Source of the DNA: DATMYQ01 sp035560935
GTDB lineage: Bacteria; Bacillota; Negativicutes; Sporomusales; Sporomusaceae
Direction of reading: 5' to 3'
Assembly: GCA_035560935.1 (NCBI GenBank)
Contig: DATMYQ010000042.1
Coordinates: 1-18,369 of the forward strand
Length of the DNA: 18,369 nucleotides
The notes beneath the pieces were generated by a model. The model saw only the letters and a list, made by a program, of their open reading frames with translations, ran no database searches and was not told where the DNA came from. Both the position numbers and the translations under genes were made by a program. Position 1 is the stretch's first letter. Each line of letters starts with the position of its first letter. Shown here one piece after another: positions 8,473 to 16,317 of the stretch.

Positions 8473-9051
8473 TTATCGCTTCAAACTAAGTTTTGTGCCG
8501 CAACGGTCACATTTCAGCCAATCGTCGTCCACAGCGGCGACCGTTTCCCCGCAGGCGCAAACCCAGCCCTGCAACCGGGCCGGATTACCGTAGACCAGCC
8601 CGTGGTCCGGCACGTCTTTCGTTACTACCGATCCCGCACCGATTAAGGCCCGGGCACCAATTGTCGTGCCGCAAACGATTGTCGCGTTGGCTCCGATGCT
8701 GGCTCCCTGTTTTACCCGGGTCGTCAGGTAATCTTCCGCCGTATTGCGCGGAAACGCACAACGCGGCGTTTTTACATTGGTAAATACCATACTGGGGCCG
8801 CAGAACACATCATTTTCCAGAATAACGCCTTCGTACACGCTGACGTTGTTCTGAATTTTAACGTTATTACCGATGACCACCCGCGGAGCGACAAACACAT
8901 TTTGCCCAATCCGGCACTTCTCACCCATCGTCACGCCCGCGGAAATATGGCAGAAGTGCCAAATCTGCGTGCCAACGCCAATGCAGGCATTGGCATCGAT
9001 ATAGGAAGATTCATGTATAAAACATTCTTGTTTGCTCACCGTCTGTTCCAT
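8473..9051 (-). CDS. wbpD: Hexapeptide-repeat N-acetyltransferase (WbpD-like) with C-terminal zinc-ribbon-like tail
   Basis: 192 aa, left-handed beta-helix acetyltransferase. Hexapeptide repeats run from about residue 20 to 150 (IGVGTQIWHFCHISAGV, MGEKCRIGQNVFVAPRVVIG, ASIGANATIVCGTTIGA), ending with the typical GAGSVVTKDVPDHGLVYGNP. In the Wbp pathway this enzyme uses acetyl-CoA to acetylate the C3 amine of UDP-GlcNAc3NA. The last 30 residues hold CAC (C165, C167) and CDRC (C181, C184), a probable metal-binding ribbon. Start choice: GAGGTG stands 4 nt before ATG 9051. The TTG at 9063, 12 nt upstream, would lengthen the protein by 4 residues but overlaps that ribosome site. It starts 15 bp after the oxidoreductase stop. 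Confidence 0.92.
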   Translation of the reverse strand: MEQTVSKQECFIHESSYIDANACIGVGTQIWHFCHISAGVTMGEKCRIGQNVFVAPRVVIGNNVKIQNNVSVYEGVILENDVFCGPSMVFTNVKTPRCAFPRNTAEDYLTTRVKQGASIGANATIVCGTTIGARALIGAGSVVTKDVPDHGLVYGNPARLQGWVCACGETVAAVDDDWLKCDRCGTKLSLKR

Positions 9052-9066
9052 TTTGCACCTCAAATA

Positions 9067-10119
9067 TCAGATTCCCATCCCAATCACAAATTCTTCTTTC
9101 AGGGGGAACTGGATTTCTTTCCGCAGCCTGACGGAATGGTAAATCCCCAGGATGATTTCCAGGGCCTTGCGGCCTTCCGTTCCACTAACCGCAGGATCAC
9201 GATCCTCGGCGATTGCCGCAATACAATCGCGTATAATGTCGGCGTGACCAAAGCCGTAAACATTCGGTGGCTCTTTAAACTGTTCGCCCAGGACTGTTTT
9301 TTCGTCTTCATCGTCGAAGCGCCAACTTTCAATTTTATTTACGGCAATGCCGCCAAGGACGGCGCTGCCGGTAGTACCAAAAACGTTGAGTGTTTCTTCC
9401 AAATTGGTGGGGAAAATCGTAGTCGTCGCTTCAATGGTGGCAAAAGCGCCATTTTCAAACTTTAAAACCGCCACCGCCGCGTCTTCTCCCTCGATTTTTC
9501 TCAAGTTAGTGGCTGTATACGCAAACACCGACGCAACCGGCCCCATCATCCATTGCAGCAAATCAATATTATGGATGGACTGGTTCATCAGGCAGCCGCC
9601 ATCCTGTGCCCAGGTTCCCCGCCAGGGTGCCTGCTCGTAATACTGATCATTCCGGTTCCAGCGAATCACCGCCGAGCCATGAGTTAAACGGCCAAACTTT
9701 CCCTTTTCCAGTTTTTCTCTGAGTTTGACCACGGGCCGGTTAAACCGGTTTTGATGGGTTACGGCAATTTTGACACCGCGCTTTTGGGCTGCGGCAATCA
9801 TCGCATCGGCTTCCGCCAGTGACATAGCCATCGGTTTTTCCACGATGACATGTTTTCCCGCTTCCATCGCATCCAGCGCCATCCGGGCATGCCAGCCGCT
9901 GGGAGTGCAGATATTGACCACTTGCAAATCCGGATTGGCCAAAAGGTCTTGATAATTTTCATAACCGGCACATTGATATTTCTGCACCGCGCTTTCCAAT
10001 GCGACTTTATCATTATCCGACACGGCAATCAGCTGTGCTTCCGGAATCGCCTGAATCGACTCCAAATGATTTTTGGAAATTCGTCCGCAACCGATCAATC
10101 CAAACCCCATTTTGTTCAT
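9067..10119 (-). CDS. wbpB: Gfo/Idh/MocA-family oxidoreductase (WbpB-like)
   Basis: About 350 aa. The N-terminal Rossmann fold has MGFGLIGCGRISKNH (from 4) and the family signature VEKPMAMS (93-100); the C-terminal Gfo/Idh/MocA domain follows. In the Wbp pathway it oxidises C3 of UDP-GlcNAcA, with tightly bound NAD recycled by 2-oxoglutarate, to give the 3-keto sugar for WbpE. Start choice: AGGAG sits 10 nt before ATG 10119, 13 bp after the upstream stop. The frame stays open back to 10239, but that extension overlaps wbpA and lacks a ribosome site, so I reject it. The assignment to the WbpB step rests on the flanking wbpA, wbpD and wbpE homologues. Confidence 0.92.
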   Translation of the reverse strand: MNKMGFGLIGCGRISKNHLESIQAIPEAQLIAVSDNDKVALESAVQKYQCAGYENYQDLLANPDLQVVNICTPSGWHARMALDAMEAGKHVIVEKPMAMSLAEADAMIAAAQKRGVKIAVTHQNRFNRPVVKLREKLEKGKFGRLTHGSAVIRWNRNDQYYEQAPWRGTWAQDGGCLMNQSIHNIDLLQWMMGPVASVFAYTATNLRKIEGEDAAVAVLKFENGAFATIEATTTIFPTNLEETLNVFGTTGSAVLGGIAVNKIESWRFDDEDEKTVLGEQFKEPPNVYGFGHADIIRDCIAAIAEDRDPAVSGTEGRKALEIILGIYHSVRLRKEIQFPLKEEFVIGMGI

Positions 10120-10132
10120 AAATATCGCGCTC

Positions 10133-11491
10133 CTAGACTTTAGTGATTTTGTGTTTATATCCATAGTTAACGCCTTTGCAGGCATTTCTCGTATCGACAA
10201 CCGCTTTTGCATGTTTGGCGATATACTGGTAATCCACATTACTGTGTTCCGTGGTGATGACCACGCAATCGGCGTGTGTCAGCCGCTGTTCGGTCAATTT
10301 AACGCTTTCCATCGCCCAGGTGTAGGGAACATGTACCGGCAACTCCGGAACAAACGGGTCATGATAGATCACTTCCGCTTTTTCTTTCAGCAACAAATCA
10401 ATGACTTTCAGCGCCGGAGATTCCCGGTAGTCATCAATATCCTTTTTGTAAGCAACGCCAATAACCAGGATTTTTGCTCCGTTCAAAGCTTTTTTACCGG
10501 CGCTGAGCACTTTTTGCACTTTATCCACCACATGATAGGAGGCCTGAATGTTGATTTCCCCGGCCAGTTCAATAAACCGGGTATGAAAATCATATTCCCG
10601 CGCTTTCCAGGTAAGATAGAAAGGATCAATCGGGATACAATGACCACCCACGCCGGGGCCGGGATAAAAGGTCTGAATGCCAAACGGTTTGGTGGCCGCC
10701 GCGTCCACCACTTCCCACACGTCAATTTTCATCCGGTCGCAGAGCAGCATCATCTCGTTGACCAAGGCAATATTGACTGACCGGTAAGTATTTTCAAATA
10801 CTTTGGTCATTTCCGCCACAGCGGTGGATGACACCGGTACCACATGACTGATCGTCTGTTCATAGAATAATTTGGCCACGTCCAGGCATTCAACGGTCAC
10901 GCCGCCGACAACCTTTGACGTGTTTTTCGTGGTGTAGCGCAGATTGCCCGGATCAACCCGTTCCGGCGAAAACGCCAGGAAAAAGTCTTCTCCCACCTTC
11001 AGTCCATTCGCTTCCAGGCGCGGCAGGATCACTTCCATGGTGGTGCCGGGATACGTCGTGCTTTCCAGCGTAACCAGCTGGCCTTTTTTTAAATACCTCG
11101 CGATTTCCTGGCTAACATTTTCGATGTAGGAGATATCCGGATCTCTGGTAATCGTCAAGGGCGTGGGAACACAAATCACAATGACGTCCGTATCAGCAAG
11201 CCTGGCAAAATCGGTGGTTGCTTTGATCTGTTCGTTTTTTGCCAACTCCTGAAGTTCCGCATCACTGACGTCTTTAATGTAATTGTCTCCCTGGTTAACC
11301 TGTCCCACCCGTTTTGCATTCCGGTCAAATCCCAGCACCGAAAAACCAACTTTTGCTTTTTCCACCGCTAAAGGCAGACCGACATAACCCAACCCGACCA
11401 CACCCACAACGGCTGATTTGTTGCAAATTTTTTCCTTCAGCGTTTCCAAATAGCTAAATTCCTGTTCTTTCCTGGCTATCGCCGTAATCAT
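10133..11491 (-). CDS. wbpA: UDP-N-acetylglucosamine 6-dehydrogenase (WbpA-like nucleotide-sugar dehydrogenase)
   Basis: 452 aa, member of the UDP-glucose/GDP-mannose dehydrogenase family, cytoplasmic, NAD-dependent. It oxidises C6 of a UDP-hexose in two steps to the uronic acid. Visible are VVGLGYVGLPLA with the nucleotide-binding glycines (33-42), VPTPLTITRDPD (108-119), ESTTYPGTT (143-151), FSPERVDPG (174-182), and the catalytic Cys285 in GPGVGGHCIPIDP. The STTYPGTT and SPERVDPGN stretches are typical of the UDP-GlcNAc (WbpA) branch. GGAGG is 7 nt before ATG 11491. The first 38 bp overlap the end of the dehydratase gene in another frame, so translation is likely coupled. It heads the wbpA-B-D-E block. 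Confidence 0.94.
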   Translation of the reverse strand: MITAIARKEQEFSYLETLKEKICNKSAVVGVVGLGYVGLPLAVEKAKVGFSVLGFDRNAKRVGQVNQGDNYIKDVSDAELQELAKNEQIKATTDFARLADTDVIVICVPTPLTITRDPDISYIENVSQEIARYLKKGQLVTLESTTYPGTTMEVILPRLEANGLKVGEDFFLAFSPERVDPGNLRYTTKNTSKVVGGVTVECLDVAKLFYEQTISHVVPVSSTAVAEMTKVFENTYRSVNIALVNEMMLLCDRMKIDVWEVVDAAATKPFGIQTFYPGPGVGGHCIPIDPFYLTWKAREYDFHTRFIELAGEINIQASYHVVDKVQKVLSAGKKALNGAKILVIGVAYKKDIDDYRESPALKVIDLLLKEKAEVIYHDPFVPELPVHVPYTWAMESVKLTEQRLTHADCVVITTEHSNVDYQYIAKHAKAVVDTRNACKGVNYGYKHKITKV

Positions 11492-13460
11492 TATTATTCC
11501 TCCGATCTGAATAAAATAGTTCTTTCGCTCTGACTGGTTTCTCTACCGCCAAACCAACATCATTGACTGCTGGCTTTTCTCTGACCGTCTTCACTCCATC
11601 ACCTTCCAATACTCGCAGCCGTTTGACCCGGGAACCATGATAACTCGGTAACAATTCTGCCAGTAAGTGGATTATCTTCAGAGAATCATCTGTTTCTTTT
11701 AGTAAATTCAGAATTTTTCCCATCTTTTCTCCGTCATAGCGTTGCATATCCGCGGCAAAAATCTTCTCGTGCTTTGTTGCCGTATTACCTTCTTCCGCCA
11801 ATAACAATTCTTCATACAATTTTTCACCCGCCCGCAAACCCGTGAATTCGATCTTGATATCTTCATGCGGCTTTAAACCCGAAAGTTCAATTAGATCGCA
11901 GGCCAGATCAACAATTTTTACCGGTTCTCCCATATCCAGTAGAAAGACCTCGCCGCCCTGGGCCAGCGCGCCGGCTTGCAGCACCAGTTGCGCCGCTTCC
12001 GGAATGCTCATAAAATAGCGGATCATGTCCGGGTGGGTGACCGTTATCGGTCCCCCTTTGGCAATTTGCTTGCGAAACAGCGGCACAACGCTGCCCCGAC
12101 TGCCCAAAACATTGCCAAACCGTACTGCCGCAAATTTTGTTTTCCCACGTCCGTTCATATTACAGACCACAGATTCGGCGATCTTTTTCGTCGCTCCCAT
12201 GACACTGGTCGGATTGACGGCTTTATCCGTCGAAATCATAATAAAGCGCTCCACGCTGACGGACTGAGATGCCTCGGCAACATTTTTTGTCCCGAAGATA
12301 TTATTTCTCACCGCTTCCACCGGCTGCTCTTCCATTAGAGGAACATGCTTATGTGCGGCGGCATGAAAGACAACCTGCGGTTTCAATTGATTAAAAACAG
12401 TGTTGATTCGCCCCAAATCCCGGATATCGGCAATAACCGAAACAATATTCAGATCATCGTATTTTTTTTCCCGCAGCTCGCCTTCGATCTCATAGATGCT
12501 ATTTTCGCCTCTGCCCAGTAATATCAAAGTTTCGGGTGACATCTTGGCGATTTGCCGGCAAAGTTCCGACCCAATCGATCCTCCAGCGCCGGTGACCAAC
12601 ACACGCTTACCGGCAAGGTATCCGGTAATTTTTCGCAAATCCAATTTTACTGGTTCCCGCCGCAGCAAATCCTCCACATCGACATTCCGCAATTGCTGCA
12701 TACTGACTTTGCCGTCAATCAGTTCAAAAATCCCCGGTACGGTTTTCACCACGCACTTGGTTTGCTTACATTCCCGAACAATTTCGCGGATTGCGATCCC
12801 GCTCGCGGAGGGAATGGCAATAATAATTTCGTCAACCTTGCATTCACCAATAATCCGGGAAATATCTTTGCGGGTTCCCAATACTTTTGCTCCGGCTAAA
12901 TATTTATTCACTTTGTAGGGTGAGTCATCCACAAATCCCACCAGTTGTTTCTCTGTTCCATACCGTTGCCGGAGTTCCCGTGAAATCATGACACCGGCAT
13001 CACCGGCCCCCACAACCAAGACATTTTTTGCATTTTTCTCCATTGGCGGTTTCGGTACCAGTAATTTTCGGACCACGTGCAGCCCAATCCGGCTGGCGGT
13101 AATCAGTACCAACGTGAATACCCAGTTAAGCGGATATATGCTGCGGGGAAGATTTGCGCCAAGCACATACAAAGCAACCATAATACCAGCGGAACTAACG
13201 GTAACCGCAAACACAATATTCACAATCTCATTAAATCCGGCGTATCGCCACAAACGATTGTATAAATTGAAACGGTAGAAAACCGCCAGACAGATCACTA
13301 TCATAACCGGAATATAATTTTCCACCTGCCACGCATAGTTCAAAAACTCTTTTTCCACGCTTCCATCAAACCGGACAAACAGTGAAAGCAGAGGAACGAA
13401 GGCAACTACGCTCATATCAAACAGAAGCAGTAATACCAGCACTGCATGACGACGTCCCAC
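11454..13460 (-). CDS. Membrane-bound nucleotide-sugar 4,6-dehydratase (FlaA1/PglF/CapD family)
   Basis: 668 aa. Four N-terminal membrane spans (about 6-28, 48-62, 78-100, 110-130) are followed by two Rossmann domains: VLVVGAGDAGVM (147-158) and VLVTGAGGSIGSE (287-299). Catalytic region: HAAAHKHVPLMEEQP (366-380), STDKA (410-414) and MGATKK with Lys425. Met421 stands where most short-chain dehydrogenases have Tyr, which is usual in long FlaA1/PglF-type enzymes, so it does not mean loss of activity. The family makes UDP-4-keto-6-deoxy-GlcNAc, a precursor of QuiNAc, FucNAc or bacillosamine. The partner 4-reductase or aminotransferase is not evident in this window. GTG 13460 follows AAGGGGG by 7 nt. 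Confidence 0.92.
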   Translation of the reverse strand: MGRRHAVLVLLLLFDMSVVAFVPLLSLFVRFDGSVEKEFLNYAWQVENYIPVMIVICLAVFYRFNLYNRLWRYAGFNEIVNIVFAVTVSSAGIMVALYVLGANLPRSIYPLNWVFTLVLITASRIGLHVVRKLLVPKPPMEKNAKNVLVVGAGDAGVMISRELRQRYGTEKQLVGFVDDSPYKVNKYLAGAKVLGTRKDISRIIGECKVDEIIIAIPSASGIAIREIVRECKQTKCVVKTVPGIFELIDGKVSMQQLRNVDVEDLLRREPVKLDLRKITGYLAGKRVLVTGAGGSIGSELCRQIAKMSPETLILLGRGENSIYEIEGELREKKYDDLNIVSVIADIRDLGRINTVFNQLKPQVVFHAAAHKHVPLMEEQPVEAVRNNIFGTKNVAEASQSVSVERFIMISTDKAVNPTSVMGATKKIAESVVCNMNGRGKTKFAAVRFGNVLGSRGSVVPLFRKQIAKGGPITVTHPDMIRYFMSIPEAAQLVLQAGALAQGGEVFLLDMGEPVKIVDLACDLIELSGLKPHEDIKIEFTGLRAGEKLYEELLLAEEGNTATKHEKIFAADMQRYDGEKMGKILNLLKETDDSLKIIHLLAELLPSYHGSRVKRLRVLEGDGVKTVREKPAVNDVGLAVEKPVRAKELFYSDRRNNNDYGDSQERTGI

Positions 13461-13495
13461 GCCATCGCCCCCTTCTCAATGCATAATTTTGCGTC

Positions 13496-14173
13496 TTAAG
13501 CGGTAACATAATAAATATATTCTTTGTCGGTTTTGACTTCGTTGAGAACGGTGCCAATGATGTTTGCTTTGGCACCGTTCAAAAGTTCCAGTACCTTTTG
13601 CGCTTTTTGCACCCGGACTTTGCCACTTTGAATGACCATGACGACACCATCCGCTTTTCCCGCCAAGATGCAGGCATCCGATACGATGGATTTATTGTCC
13701 ACCAACAGCGGCGAACTGTTTATCACGACGTAATCTGTTGTTTCCTTTAGGTCTTCCAGGATTTCTTTAATGACCGGCGATGACAAATTATCCACCGCCC
13801 GGCGGGGTACCGGTCCGCTGGTCAGAATTTGCAGCCCGGCAATCCCCGATGGCTGCAGCATCGTTTTTAACGGCTTGTCGTCGCGGATGATGTTAATAAT
13901 ACCGATATTCGGAACCCCAAACACTTCATGGATAACGGGGGTTCTCATATCGCAATCCATCAGCACTACTTTTTTTCCGGTGTAGGCGAGGATGGCGGCG
14001 GTGTTGATCGCCGCCATGACGTTTCTGGCACCCGGCGATGAACTGACAAAAAGAACTGTCTTTAACTCTTTTTCCGCACGATATCCGTTGATGCTGGAGC
14101 ATAATGTCCGAAACGATTCCGCGACTGCCGACTGTTCACGATCTTTAATGATGTATTGTCGTAGACTGGACAT
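13496..14173 (-). CDS. BY-kinase-like (CpsD/CapB/Wzc-C) protein with degenerate ATP site
   Basis: 225 aa, the size and fold of a stand-alone bacterial tyrosine kinase that works with a Wzz-type membrane partner. Overall family order is kept: SAVAESFRTL near the N-terminus, the P-loop region at 44-56, Walker A' LMDCDMRTP (71-79), a Walker B strand at 148-155 and a C-terminal Tyr cluster (Y219, Y221, Y222). Key residues are lost. The P-loop reads SSSPGARNV instead of PGEGKST, so the ATP-binding Lys becomes Asn51. Walker B Asp becomes Asn152. The third residue of the ExxRxxR oligomerisation motif is Cys25. It is probably a pseudokinase that still binds the Wzz protein. AAGGGGG is 7 nt before ATG; the gap to the Wzz gene is 4 bp. 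Confidence 0.88.
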   Translation of the reverse strand: MSSLRQYIIKDREQSAVAESFRTLCSSINGYRAEKELKTVLFVSSSPGARNVMAAINTAAILAYTGKKVVLMDCDMRTPVIHEVFGVPNIGIINIIRDDKPLKTMLQPSGIAGLQILTSGPVPRRAVDNLSSPVIKEILEDLKETTDYVVINSSPLLVDNKSIVSDACILAGKADGVVMVIQSGKVRVQKAQKVLELLNGAKANIIGTVLNEVKTDKEYIYYVTA

Positions 14174-14177
14174 GTTT

Positions 14178-15638
14178 TTACCCCCTTGTACTGAATATGC
14201 TGGCCAATCGTACCCAGGCCGGCTTCAATTTCCCCACTTTTTCTGTGTTTTCCTGTTTGTCTTGTTTGTCATAGGTGGGAATGACCCCAATCAGCCTGAC
14301 ACCAAGATACCTTTTTACATCGTCTCCGGAATCGATGGTCTTGTGGAAATAATCCACTGTAAAGGCCAACAGACAACCACCACACAAACCCAGCAGCAGC
14401 GCAACAATGATGTTCAGCACCGGGCGGGGGCGAACGGGAACTAACGGTAAATCACCCGTATCCACAATCTGCACATTGGTCGGCTGCATGACTTCATCAA
14501 TCCGCGCCTGGTCAAACCGTTTGGCCAATCCTGTATAGGCTTCCTCGGCCACGGTATAATCTCTTATCAGGCGAACGAGGCCCTGTTCTTTCTCCGGCAG
14601 ACTTTTCATTTCCATTTCCGTGGCGGCTTCCGCCCGTTTAATAGCCGCCAGCTGCGACTGCGCCACGCTCACTTCATTTTCCGCCTGCAGGCGTCCCTGG
14701 ATGAGGCCCTGGTACACCGGATTGTTTGAAGGGGCTTCCGCATTGACTACCTTGGCAACTTCAGCATTCAGTTTTGTTTTATTTTCATTGATCGAAGCCA
14801 ACAGACTGATCACCTTGGGATGGCTGTCGGTGAAGGTGCTGCGCAAACCGGCCAGTTCTGCTTCCTGTTCGGCCAGTTTGCTGCGGTACTGTTGAATTAA
14901 TGGGCTATCACCCACATATCCGGGATTCAGTCGCGCGATTTGCGCATTGATATTGGCCAATTTTCCGCTGGCAGCACTCATTGCCACCTGTGAATCCACC
15001 GACATTTTTTTCATGGTGCCTTGCCTATCCAGTACCATTTTGGAATGATCACTTACCGAAGCCGCCTGTTTGCTTTTTTTGTATTCCACTAAATCTTTTT
15101 CAATATTATCCAGATTGCGTTTCGCCTCGTCCAGGCGTTCGCCAATAAATACCCGGGCCTCTTTGCCCTGTGCCCTGGCCAATTCGGTTACCCGATCATT
15201 AAATACTTTGGCCAGCACATTGGTTATCGCCTGTGCCTCTTCTGGTGTACGTCCCTGTACTTTAACATTTAAAATATCACTGTCTTTCACCGGAGTTACC
15301 CGTATACGTCTGATCAGTGATCCATAACCGATATTTTTATCAACATCCGGATACAAACTTTCCACCACTGCTTCAATAACTGCCCGACTTTGCAAAATTT
15401 GAGAATATGTAGATACCTGAGAAATAACAGAACCACGCTCTGTCGTTCCTGTGCCAACCATCTCATTTGGACCGCCATTCTTAATCCGGAAACTTGCACC
15501 CGATTCATAAACCGGTGAAGAAGTAACATTAACCACCAGTGCAATGAAAACCAGTATCGCTACGGAATAATAAATAATTTTGCGTCGTCTTTTGATCACT
15601 TCGTATAAGTCACGCAGTTCGATCCGTTTATCTTGCAT
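14178..15638 (-). CDS. Polysaccharide co-polymerase / chain-length determinant (Wzz/GumC-like)
   Basis: About 486 aa from the chosen start. The N-terminal Wzz domain begins RIELRDLYEVIKRRRKIIYY, then a membrane span (about 21-38). A long, charged, Ala/Glu/Gln-rich coiled-coil periplasmic part fills roughly 140-400. The typical proline-rich stretch LPLVPVRPRPVLN leads into the second span (VALLLGLCGGCLLAFTV), followed by a short cytoplasmic tail. Such proteins set chain length and bridge polymerase and outer-membrane exporter. No kinase domain is fused; that function is on the next gene, as in two-part systems. Start choice: AGGAGG lies 11 nt before ATG 15638 and the conserved domain starts just after. 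The ATG at 15692 lacks a good ribosome site. Confidence 0.92.
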   Translation of the reverse strand: MQDKRIELRDLYEVIKRRRKIIYYSVAILVFIALVVNVTSSPVYESGASFRIKNGGPNEMVGTGTTERGSVISQVSTYSQILQSRAVIEAVVESLYPDVDKNIGYGSLIRRIRVTPVKDSDILNVKVQGRTPEEAQAITNVLAKVFNDRVTELARAQGKEARVFIGERLDEAKRNLDNIEKDLVEYKKSKQAASVSDHSKMVLDRQGTMKKMSVDSQVAMSAASGKLANINAQIARLNPGYVGDSPLIQQYRSKLAEQEAELAGLRSTFTDSHPKVISLLASINENKTKLNAEVAKVVNAEAPSNNPVYQGLIQGRLQAENEVSVAQSQLAAIKRAEAATEMEMKSLPEKEQGLVRLIRDYTVAEEAYTGLAKRFDQARIDEVMQPTNVQIVDTGDLPLVPVRPRPVLNIIVALLLGLCGGCLLAFTVDYFHKTIDSGDDVKRYLGVRLIGVIPTYDKQDKQENTEKVGKLKPAWVRLASIFSTRG

Positions 15639-15705
15639 GATTACATTGCCCTCCTGCCTATCACGTAAAATAATCCTGATTACTATCCACATTTTCCATC
15701 GTGTT

Positions 15706-16317
15706 CTACCACTTGCGGATCATGTATCCGGTACTGAGATATGGCACAATATCTTTGGCAACATCGATTCGGCCATTTTCGCTCAGATAAACAACATCTC
15801 CCTCGCTTAAAACATAGTTCTGGCTAACATCTCCTTTTTTGAGGATTTGCAGCAAATTCACTTTGATCGGCTCCTCCTGCTGGCCTTTGCGGATCAAATA
15901 CACTTTCTTTTTCGCCGCATCCTTTGTCCACCCACCGGCAAAACCAACTGCATCCAACATGGTCCTTGCCCTATCCAGTTCATAGGTTCCCGGTTTATTC
16001 ACTTCACCCAGCACAACGACTTGGATAGTACGAAACTTCGATACATTGACGCTGACCTGCGGGTTTTTGATATATGCGCTCAGCCGTTCCGTTAAAACCC
16101 CGGCAACACCTTCCGGTGACAACCCGCTTGTATCCACTTGGCCTACCAAAGGATATTCAAACTTGCCATCCGGACGAATATTGATATCAGTAAAACTCAA
16201 ATCCGTATATCCATAAACGCTGATATTCAATACATCCCGGGGGCTTAAAACATAATCGGCCGCCTGTGCGTGCAATGGCAACAGAAGAAACAGACTCAGC
16301 AGCAGTATTTTTTTCAC
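15706..16317 (-). CDS. Short polysaccharide export protein (Wza/GumB-like, Poly_export + SLBB)
   Basis: 203 aa. A cleavable signal peptide is clear (MKKILLLSLFLLLPLHAQA, likely cut after AQA), with no lipobox Cys, so unlike E. coli Wza it is not a lipoprotein. A Poly_export domain follows (YVLSPRDVLNISVYGY, RPDGKFEYPLVGQVDTSG), then an SLBB-type domain (VVVLGEVNKPGTYEL, VGFAGGWTKDAAKKKVYLIR, LSEGDVVYLSEN). It is much shorter than Wza (about 380 aa) and lacks the C-terminal helical barrel that crosses the outer membrane. A periplasmic ring role, or a pore formed with another protein, is inferred. The GTG start at 16317 follows GGAGG by 9 nt. It opens the structural operon after a 200 bp gap. 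Confidence 0.92.
   Translation of the reverse strand: MKKILLLSLFLLLPLHAQAADYVLSPRDVLNISVYGYTDLSFTDINIRPDGKFEYPLVGQVDTSGLSPEGVAGVLTERLSAYIKNPQVSVNVSKFRTIQVVVLGEVNKPGTYELDRARTMLDAVGFAGGWTKDAAKKKVYLIRKGQQEEPIKVNLLQILKKGDVSQNYVLSEGDVVYLSENGRIDVAKDIVPYLSTGYMIRKW

Noticed and set aside
8902..9465. 187-codon open frame on the plus strand
   Set aside because: It spans the junction of the wbpB and wbpD genes in antisense and has no ribosome site or domain.
10120..10239. N-terminal extension of the WbpB-like protein
   Set aside because: The 40 extra residues overlap wbpA, have no ribosome site and precede the normal start of the Rossmann fold; ATG 10119 has AGGAG in front.
10073..10780. 235-codon open frame on the plus strand
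   Set aside because: It lies opposite wbpA and wbpB, which have clear motifs, ribosome sites and full-length homology. The plus-strand product shows no recognisable domain.
11454..13460. Loss of catalytic Tyr in the 4,6-dehydratase (Met421)
   Set aside because: Met at this place is normal for long FlaA1/PglF-type dehydratases, so it is not a sign of inactivation.
15639..15650. Start-stop mini-frame (ATGTAA) between the ribosome site and the start of the Wzz gene
   Set aside because: ATG is only 3 nt from AGGAGG, too close for efficient initiation; it probably only reflects the slightly long 11 nt spacing of the true start.
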